Assembly (NCBI RefSeq): GCF_003362755.1
Contig: NZ_QKRA01000002.1
Coordinates: 496,001 to 560,000, forward strand
DNA: 64,000 nt
Reading direction: 5' to 3'
From: Marinomonas piezotolerans
GTDB taxonomy: Bacteria > Pseudomonadota > Gammaproteobacteria > Pseudomonadales > Marinomonadaceae
Positions within the stretch are counted from its first letter, which is position 1, and each line of letters opens with the position of its first letter. Under the pieces are notes generated by a model, which was not told where the DNA came from, did no database searches, and saw only the letters and a list, made by a program, of their open reading frames with translations. The translations under genes and the position numbers were made by a program. Below are positions 24,921 through 32,872 of the stretch, piece after piece.

Positions 24921-25328
24921 ATGAGTGATTCAGCTGAGCCGCAGACAGCATCGCGAGCGTCGACTACTGATGACGCGAGTGTTAATTCGGCACAGCTATC
25001 GAACACTCACAAACGTTGGCTCAAAAGTGTCATAGGTTTAAGCGCATTAGAAGCCAAAATTTGGGTGGCATCCAGTGCTCAATTATTGGCTCTAATGTGT
25101 GGCGTTGTTTTTCTGCTGGTCACCAGTTGGTTACTGATCATCGCCACAGGTGCGGTAGTCGCCTGGCATTTTGGCTTTTCCCTGATTGGCATATTGATTA
25201 GTGCTGTGGTGCTAACTCTGGTTAGTGCAATGATATTGCTCTGGTTAGTGAAGCGTACACTCAGTCATATCAACTTTACTCGAACCCTAGATGCCATTAT
25301 CCCTACGGATGAGGACGACAAGGACTGA
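24921..25328 (+). CDS. YqjE-like phage-holin-superfamily membrane protein
   Basis: A 135-residue protein with a polar N terminus and two long hydrophobic helices (about residues 48-75 and 80-108), then a charged tail. Position after the DUF883 gene and this hairpin topology match YqjE, which Pfam groups with phage-holin-like proteins. GGAG precedes ATG 24921. Its stop lies two bases before the next start, so the two are probably translationally coupled. Confidence 0.8.
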   Translation: MSDSAEPQTASRASTTDDASVNSAQLSNTHKRWLKSVIGLSALEAKIWVASSAQLLALMCGVVFLLVTSWLLIIATGAVVAWHFGFSLIGILISAVVLTLVSAMILLWLVKRTLSHINFTRTLDAIIPTDEDDKD

Positions 25329-25330
25329 TT

Positions 25331-25636
25331 ATGTTTGGTTTAAATCGAATGCGTAAAGAGCGAGAAAAGCTATATCAGAAAACGCGCAGTTTAGAAGAAC
25401 AAGCTCGTCGCGAGCGCTCCATCGTCAAACACCAAGTGTTAGACACTATATCGAGTACGAAAGGTCTGCTGGTCAGCTTTGGACTCGGTTTAACGACACA
25501 GTGTGAGGCAGCGACACAGACTCGTAATAGTCTCTTAAAGGGGGCTCGAACTGAATTGTTGAGTGTAGTGAGTCAATACATTGCCACTCAGTTTCAACCG
25601 CAAAAATCTTCCGATGACCACCCCCCCAAAGACTAA
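25331..25636 (+). CDS. YqjK-like small protein
   Basis: A 101-residue protein with a strongly charged, probably coiled-coil first half (MRKEREKLYQKTRSLEEQARRE) and a weaker hydrophobic patch (GLLVSFGLGLTTQ). It begins two bases after the YqjE-like gene. Identification rests mainly on its place as third member of the yqjDEK-like cluster, plus size and composition. Confidence 0.65.
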   Translation: MFGLNRMRKEREKLYQKTRSLEEQARRERSIVKHQVLDTISSTKGLLVSFGLGLTTQCEAATQTRNSLLKGARTELLSVVSQYIATQFQPQKSSDDHPPKD

Positions 25637-25681
25637 ATAGATGCTAATGTCTGCAAGTTACCCTTTGGGAAGACGTGTCAC

Positions 25682-26227
25682 TCAGCGCCATTGAGGATGA
25701 AGGGCACACTCACCTTTATCACTAGAGAACCACATTTCACCGTCTTGAATGGTAATGTTCAACTGCATGGAGCGAGTGCAAAGTTGCTCCAGTGCTTGAA
25801 TCTCTGCTTCGGCAAAGCGTAGCACTCTCAAATTACTAAACCGACTTAGTTTGTGCTTACTTTGATCCCACCAGATATCAGATTTGTCATTGTAATTGAC
25901 GATGACCACGTCTTGAGCGCGGCCACAAGCTTTGCGTAGGCGCTTTTCATCGGGTTGACCAAGTTCAACCCACATTAAAATCTCATCTGAGTAGTTTTTT
26001 TGCCATAGATCTGGCTCGTCTTCGGTGCTGATTCCTTTGGAGAAGGCAAGTTGCTCATCCCCTTCTTTTTCATCGGCTAACAGGGCAAAGCTGGCGACAC
26101 GTGCCATCATACGTTCTTCGGTTTCAGAAGGGTGTAAGGCTAGGGTGAGTTCATAACCTTGGTAATGATTGCGATCCATGTCGGACACTTGTAACGCTGC
26201 TTTGTAAATCGTTGCTTTGATAGCCAT
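25682..26227 (-). CDS. yaeQ: YaeQ family protein
   Basis: A 181-residue protein matching YaeQ along its length: the opening ATIYKAALQVSDMDRNHYQ, then LTLALHPSETEERMMAR and the central LWVELGQPDEKRLRKAC equivalent. YaeQ has a compact restriction-endonuclease-like fold; no enzymatic role is firmly established. It stands alone, convergent with the yqjDEK-like cluster with no clear terminator between. Confidence 0.92.
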   Translation of the reverse strand: MAIKATIYKAALQVSDMDRNHYQGYELTLALHPSETEERMMARVASFALLADEKEGDEQLAFSKGISTEDEPDLWQKNYSDEILMWVELGQPDEKRLRKACGRAQDVVIVNYNDKSDIWWDQSKHKLSRFSNLRVLRFAEAEIQALEQLCTRSMQLNITIQDGEMWFSSDKGECALHPQWR

Positions 26228-26343
26228 TTTTATCTACCGCGAATAAAAGATGGCGCATATTGTACTCCTAATTATGACGTCATGGCGTACAAGTTTTCTG
26301 ATTTTGATGAAATAGGGAGCAGGCTGAATAACAAACGGAGGTG

Positions 26344-27222
26344 TTATGTCAGGGGACCACTAAAAGCGAATTGCTTTGGCCAGTCGCGATAGTTGAACAC
26401 TTGCCCTTGATCGCGAATACGGGCGATCTCTGTTAGGTCGACCGTCGCGTAAACCCAACCAACATCGTTGTCATCCCCTTCGGCTAATATGCCATCGTCA
26501 GGGAAACCATAATCGACAGGCGTATAAACGCTGGCTCGCCCCGTGTTGATGTCTACGGCTTCGGACCATGGTGCGTGGCCAACGGTAGGAGATTGCACCA
26601 CATAGCATTGGTTCTCTAACGCGCGTGCCTGACAGCCGATGCGAACGCGGTGAAAGCCCGCTTGCGTATCAGTGCAACTTGGTACTAATAGTAGGTCTGC
26701 GCCCGCTGCGACCTGTTGGTGGGCGATCATAGGAAACTCGGAGTCGTAGCAGATATGTATGCCAATACGTCCCAATGGCGTTTCAATGACTTTGATGTCG
26801 CTACCCGCACGGATGTGCCATTGCTCGTTTTCAAAGCGTGTCATGATTAATTTATCTTGGAAACCAAGCCGCCCTTCAGGCCCGAATAGATTGGCGCGAT
26901 TGACAAAGGTGCCGTCGCTTTGTTCGGTTGGGAATGAGCTGGCTAGGATCAGGACATTGTATTGCTTGGCGAGCGTTTCATGTAGGTCGTACCATTTGGG
27001 TAACACGGTTTGCATTGCATGAAGCTGTTTTTGCAAATCACTGTAGATGTCTTCACCAAACAATGAAGCCAGTTCCATACTGCCGTATTCTGGAAACACC
27101 AGTAGCGCCGCTCCTTGCTCGCTGGCATTTGCAACCCAATGACTAAGTTTGTCAACGAAGTCCTGCCATTCATTAAAAAAGCTAATGTCGTATTGGGCAC
27201 AGGCCAGTTTAAATGCGCTCAT
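26344..27222 (-). CDS. carbon-nitrogen hydrolase (nitrilase superfamily)
   Basis: A 292-residue amidase/nitrilase-fold enzyme with the full catalytic triad: Glu45 (FPEYGSME), Lys124 (FQDKLIMTRFE) and Cys158 (HICYDSEFP). The family hydrolyses C-N bonds of small amides or N-acyl compounds. Its ATG overlaps the TGA of the upstream acetyltransferase in ATGA, so the two are coupled; this fixes the start at 27222 rather than 27240. Last of a three-gene unit (NTF2-like, GNAT, nitrilase). Substrate unknown. Confidence 0.9.
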   Translation of the reverse strand: MSAFKLACAQYDISFFNEWQDFVDKLSHWVANASEQGAALLVFPEYGSMELASLFGEDIYSDLQKQLHAMQTVLPKWYDLHETLAKQYNVLILASSFPTEQSDGTFVNRANLFGPEGRLGFQDKLIMTRFENEQWHIRAGSDIKVIETPLGRIGIHICYDSEFPMIAHQQVAAGADLLLVPSCTDTQAGFHRVRIGCQARALENQCYVVQSPTVGHAPWSEAVDINTGRASVYTPVDYGFPDDGILAEGDDNDVGWVYATVDLTEIARIRDQGQVFNYRDWPKQFAFSGPLT

Positions 27223-27809
27223 GCTAGAGGCTTCATCCAAAAGGTCATAGGTTTTAGGGATTCTTCAGCTTCTCCCACTTCTTTCCAACTAAAGTGAGTG
27301 GCGAGCTCTGGTCGCTTTTCATAACCACGGTTGCGCCAAAACTGATCCAGTGGAACATAGTCAGCGGGTCGAGCAGGGTGATCAGCAGGGCGTTGGACGC
27401 CACAAAAGCACGAATATTTTATACCTTGGAGATGTTTCGCATGCTCTTCGCGGTGATCGAAGAAGGCTACTCCAGCCCCTTGACCACGATAGTCAGGAAG
27501 CAGAACTGACTCGCCACAATAGAAGATGTCGTCGAGGTGATAGCCAGCGTCTAAAAAGGGTTGTTTTACTTCGGCCATTTCATGACGTAATGGCAGACCT
27601 GTTGAGGCACCTACCACTTTTTTCCCGTCAAAGGCTAAGACAATCACGCTATCTGGTGCTTCGATATACGTTTTCAAATAACGTGCTTCGTAGTCAGAGT
27701 CGCCATCGTAAAGGTACGGGAAATCGCGAAAGACATGCATGCGCAGTTGCGCTAGCTCATCAATGTATTGGTTCAGTTCGGGGCCGGATAAACGTTGAAA
27801 TGTCAGCAT
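27219..27809 (-). CDS. GNAT-family N-acetyltransferase
   Basis: A 196-residue GNAT protein. The acetyl-CoA binding region is LLPDYRGQGAGVAFFDHREE (the R/Q-x-x-G-x-G/A loop). It contains HVFRDFPYLYDGD near the N terminus, a stretch typical of the subgroup found beside nitrilase-type hydrolases. Second gene of the operon: 18 bp after the NTF2-like gene and overlapping the nitrilase start by four bases. The pairing suggests acetylation and de-acylation of the same kind of small amine, which is inference. Confidence 0.88.
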   Translation of the reverse strand: MLTFQRLSGPELNQYIDELAQLRMHVFRDFPYLYDGDSDYEARYLKTYIEAPDSVIVLAFDGKKVVGASTGLPLRHEMAEVKQPFLDAGYHLDDIFYCGESVLLPDYRGQGAGVAFFDHREEHAKHLQGIKYSCFCGVQRPADHPARPADYVPLDQFWRNRGYEKRPELATHFSWKEVGEAEESLKPMTFWMKPLA

Positions 27810-27827
27810 GGCGTATTTAATGACGGC

Positions 27828-28235
27828 TTAGGCAGAAACCTGAGCGATCCAATCTTCTAGATTATAGTAGTTGGTAATGCGTGCAACTTTCCCTGCTTGA
27901 ATCTCAAAGAAAGCTCCCGCTGGGAGTTTGTAGGTTTGTCCGTTCGCTTCAGGCAAGCCTTCGTCGGTTGCAATGTATTGCCCTAGCACCGTGAATTCAA
28001 CGGCAGCACGATCACCTGCTTCATTGGTGGTGATGGACAGATCGACGATTTCTTCTTTGTAATTGCGATTCATGCGTTCCATAAATTCGACAAAGGCCTG
28101 TTTACCCACTTCGCGATCACCTTGGTTGATATCGTGGATGACGTCTTCGGTAAGCAAGCCTAAAAAGGTGTCCATGTCTTGAGCATTGAATGCTGCGTAA
28201 TAATTTTCAAGTAGCTGATGCGTTGAGGTATTCAT
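27828..28235 (-). CDS. NTF2-like / ketosteroid-isomerase-related protein
   Basis: A 135-residue SnoaL/NTF2-fold protein (LLENYYAAFNAQDMDTFLGLLTEDV split across the opening, then VEFTVLGQYIATDEG). Such folds bind small ligands, with or without enzymatic activity. AAGGTGG precedes ATG 28235; a longer frame to 28271 has no site. First gene of the NTF2-GNAT-nitrilase operon, so it probably acts on the same unknown metabolite. Confidence 0.85.
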   Translation of the reverse strand: MNTSTHQLLENYYAAFNAQDMDTFLGLLTEDVIHDINQGDREVGKQAFVEFMERMNRNYKEEIVDLSITTNEAGDRAAVEFTVLGQYIATDEGLPEANGQTYKLPAGAFFEIQAGKVARITNYYNLEDWIAQVSA

Positions 28236-28340
28236 ACTGACCACCTTATTTTGAATGGATTTTCTGCGCATAGTAATGGGTTTTACTCTGCTGTAAAGCT
28301 GCGGCAGTCTGAGAAGGCAAAAAACAAAGCTAGAATGTCG

Positions 28341-29435
28341 CTATAAGGCTTCCCACCAGCGCTTAGTCTGCACGTCGGTGGCTTGAAATAGCTCTCCAAA
28401 AATCGGCGTACTCAGTGCAACGTTATGTTTTTTAGCGGCGTCAGACACTCGGTTAAGCGGGTCTTGCCACGAGTGAAAAGCCAAATCAAAGGTGCTGTTA
28501 TGAATCGGCACCATGATACGTCCTTGCAGGTCCAAATGCGCTTGAACGCTTTGTTCAGGCGTCATATGTACGTTGGCCCAGTCCGCATCGTAGGCCCCTG
28601 TCTCGATGAAAGTCATATCGAATGGACCGTAACGTTCACCAATGGCTTTGAAACCATCAAAGTAGCCAGAGTCACCACTGAAATATACCGTTTGATCCGG
28701 GGACTTAATGACCCAAGAGCCCCACAGTGTCTGATTACCATCACCCAAACCGCGGCCAGAAAAATGCTGGGTTGGAGTAAAAATGATTTGGTACTTGCCT
28801 TGGGAAAGATCGGCTTCTTGCCACCAATCAAACACTGAAATCTGATCTTCACTGACGCCCCATTTTTTGAGGTCGCCGTCCACCCCATTAGGAACATAAA
28901 AATGGCGCGCCTTGGTTTTGAGTTGGTCAATGCTGGGCTTGTCCAAATGATCATAATGGTTATGAGAAATCAGTACCCGATCAATGGGGGGAAGCTCATC
29001 GAGAGTGATAGGTGGTTGGTGAAAGCGTTTCGGTCCGATGAAGGAGAAAGGGGAGGCTCGTTCGCCAAAAACAGGATCGAGTAGCCAGTATTCCCCGTGG
29101 TTTTTGAGCAATACTGATGAGTGACCAAGTTTTACGATGTGTAGTGTGTTGTCCGAGAGCGCATCCAGTTGTGCACGAGAAAGTGCCGCCACGGGTATCG
29201 ATTTTTCCGGCACAGTGTTGACTTTTTTCTCAGTGAAAAAGCGTACAAATAGACCCAATGTTTCACCCGTAGAGCGTTCACTGATGGGCGGAACATTATG
29301 ATACTTGCCATCTTCAAAGTGACTTGATTGCGGATCAGTGTGTTCACCTTGTGACGCCTTAATTGTCTCGTTGATCATACATCCTCCGATAGCCAAACCA
29401 ATGATTGCGAGGGCAACACCCAGAATAATGTTCAT
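28341..29435 (-). CDS. MBL-fold hydrolase, probable lipoprotein (NAPE-PLD/UlaG-like)
   Basis: A 364-residue metallo-beta-lactamase-fold protein. The N terminus has a hydrophobic segment ending in a lipobox (AIGGC, Cys19), suggesting lipid anchoring in the envelope. The zinc motif SHNHYDHLD is followed by TPTQHFSGRG and FSGDSGYFDG, the pattern of the NAPE-PLD/UlaG-like branch that includes phosphodiesterases and lactonases. The gene appears monocistronic. Substrate unknown. Confidence 0.85.
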   Translation of the reverse strand: MNIILGVALAIIGLAIGGCMINETIKASQGEHTDPQSSHFEDGKYHNVPPISERSTGETLGLFVRFFTEKKVNTVPEKSIPVAALSRAQLDALSDNTLHIVKLGHSSVLLKNHGEYWLLDPVFGERASPFSFIGPKRFHQPPITLDELPPIDRVLISHNHYDHLDKPSIDQLKTKARHFYVPNGVDGDLKKWGVSEDQISVFDWWQEADLSQGKYQIIFTPTQHFSGRGLGDGNQTLWGSWVIKSPDQTVYFSGDSGYFDGFKAIGERYGPFDMTFIETGAYDADWANVHMTPEQSVQAHLDLQGRIMVPIHNSTFDLAFHSWQDPLNRVSDAAKKHNVALSTPIFGELFQATDVQTKRWWEAL

Positions 29436-29550
29436 AGTTGGATTCCATTGTCGTAGTGGGTGTTATGAACCATGGTGCAGCGATGATTCCTTGCCATATC
29501 GAAGGCGCAACAAAGATCATGCTCGCGCCTCCAATCTGGTTAACAAAGTA

Positions 29551-30558
29551 TTAGTACGTTTGTTTTTGCATAATGGACTCTATGCCAGCGGTTAGTTCTA
29601 TCGCATTTATGCGTGCCGCCTGATCATGAATAGGGAACGAGAAAATCATCTCATCCACGCCTGTTAGCTCGATAAATTGCTGCAAGCGCTGTTCGACATT
29701 TTCGGGCGTTCCGACCATTGCATAACGCAAGGTTTGATTGATCATTGGCATATCAGAGGCTGGGACTACTGACTGAAGGTCGTCTACAGGCTTTGGGAAG
29801 GGCACGTTAGCGTTGCGTCGTAAATGCGAAAACTTAATTTGTGCCGACGTAAAATGGTATTCAGCCGTTTGCTGATCTTCTGCAACCGAGGCCATGACGC
29901 CCGCCGAGACATAAGGCTTATCGAGTTGTCTCGATGGCCGGAAATTGGAGCGGTAAATATTGATTGCATCCAATAACATGTCGGGGGCAAAGTGCGAAGC
30001 GAATGAAAAGGGTAGCCCCATATGAGCCGCTAATTGCGCCGAATACAAACTCGATCCTAACAACCATAGTGGTACGTTTGTCCCTTGCCCAGGTATGGCA
30101 ATCACAGGCTCTGCTTTATTCGCGTCTGAAAAATACCCTTGTAGCTCTTGAACATCATCAGGGTACGTATCAACGTGGCCTGAAAGCGTACGGCGCAGGG
30201 CACGTGCGGTTGCCATATCGGTACCGGGGGCACGACCTAATCCTAGCTCAACACGACCAGGGAACATCGCTGCCAGAGTGCCAAACTGTTCGGCGATGAC
30301 TAACGGAGCGTGGTTAGGGAGCATTACGCCGCCAGAACCAATCCGAATTTTGGTGGTTGCCTGACCGATCGCCGCCAAAAGCACAGCGGTTGCGGCACTG
30401 GCAACACCGCGCATACCATGGTGTTCTGCCAGCCAGACGCGTTGATAGCCGTGGCGTTCAGCGCTCTGCGCCACTGCTTTGCAGTTTTCAATGGCATCGG
30501 AGACGGTCTGCCCATCTCCGATGGGCGCTAAGTCCAGTATAGAAAATGGGATAGACAT
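29551..30558 (-). CDS. LLM-class flavin-dependent oxidoreductase
   Basis: A 335-residue luciferase-like monooxygenase of the group annotated MsnO8/alkanal-monooxygenase-like: [14 protein letters not shown] at the N terminus, [23 protein letters not shown] and [15 protein letters not shown]. These use reduced flavin and oxygen on varied substrates. The gene is alone, with an inverted repeat (CCCTCA-AGA-TGAGGG near 30583) upstream that could be an operator. Substrate not predictable. Confidence 0.88.
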   Translation of the reverse strand: MSIPFSILDLAPIGDGQTVSDAIENCKAVAQSAERHGYQRVWLAEHHGMRGVASAATAVLLAAIGQATTKIRIGSGGVMLPNHAPLVIAEQFGTLAAMFPGRVELGLGRAPGTDMATARALRRTLSGHVDTYPDDVQELQGYFSDANKAEPVIAIPGQGTNVPLWLLGSSLYSAQLAAHMGLPFSFASHFAPDMLLDAINIYRSNFRPSRQLDKPYVSAGVMASVAEDQQTAEYHFTSAQIKFSHLRRNANVPFPKPVDDLQSVVPASDMPMINQTLRYAMVGTPENVEQRLQQFIELTGVDEMIFSFPIHDQAARINAIELTAGIESIMQKQTY

Positions 30559-30668
30559 GATCCCCTCCTGTTAAATCATAATACCCTCAAGATGAGGGCA
30601 TCATGGTGTAAGAACAAGGTCGAAGGGGGGAGTATCCTTGTTATTTGGAAGATTCAAGTGCGCGCAGG

Positions 30669-31565
30669 CTAAGGAACAGGGTGACCCTGTGATGCCACCC
30701 AAATGGTGAACCATTCATCGTCGCTAAGGTTTAGCTCCAGTGCTTTTTGTGCTGACTGCACGCGTTCTATTTTGCCTGATCCGAGCACTGGCGCGATGCC
30801 AGACGGGTGATGTAACAGCCAAGCGAGTGCGATCTGATCGATGCTCGCATCATGCGCCTCAGCGATAGTCGTTAGCGCCTGATGTAAAGTTGGACTAATA
30901 CCGCTCAATTTGAACAAGTCTCCACCTGCAAAGGGTGACCAAGCCATTGGGGTGACGGCGTGTTGTTGCGCGTGTTCAAGGGTGCCATCATTAAAATGCT
31001 TGAGCTCCAGCGGCGATAGCTCGACTTGGTTGACGATCAGAGGCATCTCCAGGCGAGATTGCAATAAATCGAATTGCTGTGGAGTAAAGTTGGACACACC
31101 AAAATGGCGGACCTTGCCGACGGTGTACAGGTGCTCAAAGGCTTCTGCCACATGATCCGCGTCCATCAATGGGCTTGGGCGATGAAGCAATAGCAGCTCA
31201 ATATGTTCGACATTTAGATTCTGGAGTGACTGGTCGACACTTTGCAGGATGTGTTGGGTGCTATGATCGTAACGATGCGTGGCAATGTCTGGGCGATTGT
31301 TCGAGGGTAACTTGATTCCGCATTTGGTAATGATCTGAAGCTCATCGCGCAGCGACGGTTTCAGTTTGAGTGCTCGGCCAAATAGGCTTTCGCATTCATA
31401 ATCACCGTAAATATCGGCGTGGTCGACTGTGGTGATGCCAGCGGCGATACATTGCTCGATAAAGCCTAATAGCTCTTGGTCACTCATTCCCCATTCGGAC
31501 AAGCGCCAATAACCTTGTGCGATACGAGATCCTTCAAAACCGAGTGGGTGGTACTGATGAGCCAT
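30669..31565 (-). CDS. aldo/keto reductase (YdhF-like)
   Basis: A 298-residue AKR-fold enzyme: the catalytic Tyr in DHADIYGDYECE, Lys in IITKCGIKL and the active-site LLLHRPSPLMD, with NAD(P)-binding residues near the C terminus (GIAPVLGSGKIERV). It matches the YdhF-type group, NADPH-dependent reductases of unassigned carbonyls. The gene is monocistronic. Confidence 0.9.
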   Translation of the reverse strand: MAHQYHPLGFEGSRIAQGYWRLSEWGMSDQELLGFIEQCIAAGITTVDHADIYGDYECESLFGRALKLKPSLRDELQIITKCGIKLPSNNRPDIATHRYDHSTQHILQSVDQSLQNLNVEHIELLLLHRPSPLMDADHVAEAFEHLYTVGKVRHFGVSNFTPQQFDLLQSRLEMPLIVNQVELSPLELKHFNDGTLEHAQQHAVTPMAWSPFAGGDLFKLSGISPTLHQALTTIAEAHDASIDQIALAWLLHHPSGIAPVLGSGKIERVQSAQKALELNLSDDEWFTIWVASQGHPVP

Positions 31566-31660
31566 AAAACTGCTCTCCTAATCACTGTTGTCTTAAAAAA
31601 CTATACTCTAGCAACTCCCATTGGCACTGCCTACCGGCAATCTAAATGGTGGTGCAGTTC

Positions 31661-31996
31661 TTAGAACGAGCGATAGGGCTGATTGGATGTCACTTTCGCA
31701 AGTCCTTTAAACAGCTTTACAATCGACCAGATCCAAACTCCGAGCAGTAAAAAGTAGCCAATCACAAAGGCTGCGAGCACCACACCAATGATGCTGAGAC
31801 CAATCCCCCACCAAAAAATAGAAATCATGTTGTTGTAGTGGTCTTCGAATAGCGTGTCTTTAGCGTCTCTTGCTTTGGCCATCGCCCATACGGCGCCGAT
31901 TAACCAAAAAATGCCAGTGAACAGCCCAAATACCATCATCAGGTACGCAATCAAGGCATGAGTTTTCGCTTGCTCGTCTCGCTCCGTCATCATCAT
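31661..31996 (-). CDS. DUF4870-like small membrane protein
   Basis: A 111-residue protein with about three membrane helices (near 17-36, 55-75 and 78-98) and a charged loop (KARDAKDTLFEDHYNN) of the DUF4870 kind. The start has three consecutive ATG codons; GGAG is nine bases from the first. It begins six bases after the stop of the 2OG oxygenase gene, so the two share a transcript. Function unknown. Confidence 0.75.
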   Translation of the reverse strand: MMMTERDEQAKTHALIAYLMMVFGLFTGIFWLIGAVWAMAKARDAKDTLFEDHYNNMISIFWWGIGLSIIGVVLAAFVIGYFLLLGVWIWSIVKLFKGLAKVTSNQPYRSF

Positions 31997-32002
31997 AGGG
32001 TG

Positions 32003-32656
32003 TTACTCCAAATCAATCACACAGTTAAAGGCTATGACCACACGGTCTTTTTGTCCAAAGTAAGGCAAAGCCGAGTGTTTCAAATACGATGGAAAAATCA
32101 CTACCTGACCTTCGGTCGGGGCAAAATCCCAGAATCCCTGACTACCGAGATACGCTGTCCCCGGATCGGCGTAGTGTTCCGCATTAACTCTAGGGTCGTA
32201 AAAACGATTAACGCCATTACGATTGTCGAGGGTCGCTTCGCCCGGCTCCAAGTAATAAATGCCGCACCAAGAACAGTTAGGGTGTGAGTGCGCATCGTGG
32301 TAGCCACCATTTTGGGTGACGTGATACCACGACTCGATGACATGAGCATAGGCCATGCTGTCTTCAGGCCAATGGCTGTGATTCACCTCTCCCGCGATGT
32401 CTATGACAAGCTCCTCGACCATTCGTCGTAGCTCCATGACTTCGGGTAAGTCACCGTCTAAAAAGTCTAATGTACTTTCCGATAGATTATGTTTCGCAAG
32501 TACCGCCACATCGCTGTCGACGGCTTGTTGTTGCTCCGCTTGGCACTGATAAATATGCGCCAGCAAGGCGTCTTTTAAAAACTCATGATCCGCCAACTGC
32601 GCGACAAATAATGGGGTTGTCCAAGCATCAATGGCTTCAATGGATGGGGTAGTCAT
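32003..32656 (-). CDS. 2OG-Fe(II) oxygenase of the TIGR02466 type
   Basis: A 217-residue protein with the double-stranded beta-helix iron ligands HDAHSHPNCSWCG and, distally, PSYLKHSALPYFG, as in the TIGR02466/PF13759 family of putative 2-oxoglutarate-dependent oxygenases. WYHVTQNGGYHDAH and YYLEPGEATL are characteristic. Start taken at ATG 32656. Operon with the DUF4870-like gene. Substrate unknown. Confidence 0.85.
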   Translation of the reverse strand: MTTPSIEAIDAWTTPLFVAQLADHEFLKDALLAHIYQCQAEQQQAVDSDVAVLAKHNLSESTLDFLDGDLPEVMELRRMVEELVIDIAGEVNHSHWPEDSMAYAHVIESWYHVTQNGGYHDAHSHPNCSWCGIYYLEPGEATLDNRNGVNRFYDPRVNAEHYADPGTAYLGSQGFWDFAPTEGQVVIFPSYLKHSALPYFGQKDRVVIAFNCVIDLE

Positions 32657-32872
32657 GAACGTCAAACGCCTCTTTGATAGCTACTACATATCGCGGCATT
32701 GTATCAGAGAAGGTGTGCTTGAGCGTGGCAGAAATTGGATGATTTCATGCCCGAGGGCTAGTGGCGAGTAAGCGGCCGTCTACCTGCTGCAAACGGCCGC
32801 AGTGCTTTTATCTGCGCTAGGGATGGGCGACAATGGCGAGCGCTACTCCAATCATTTCTGAAAGGTCCCATC

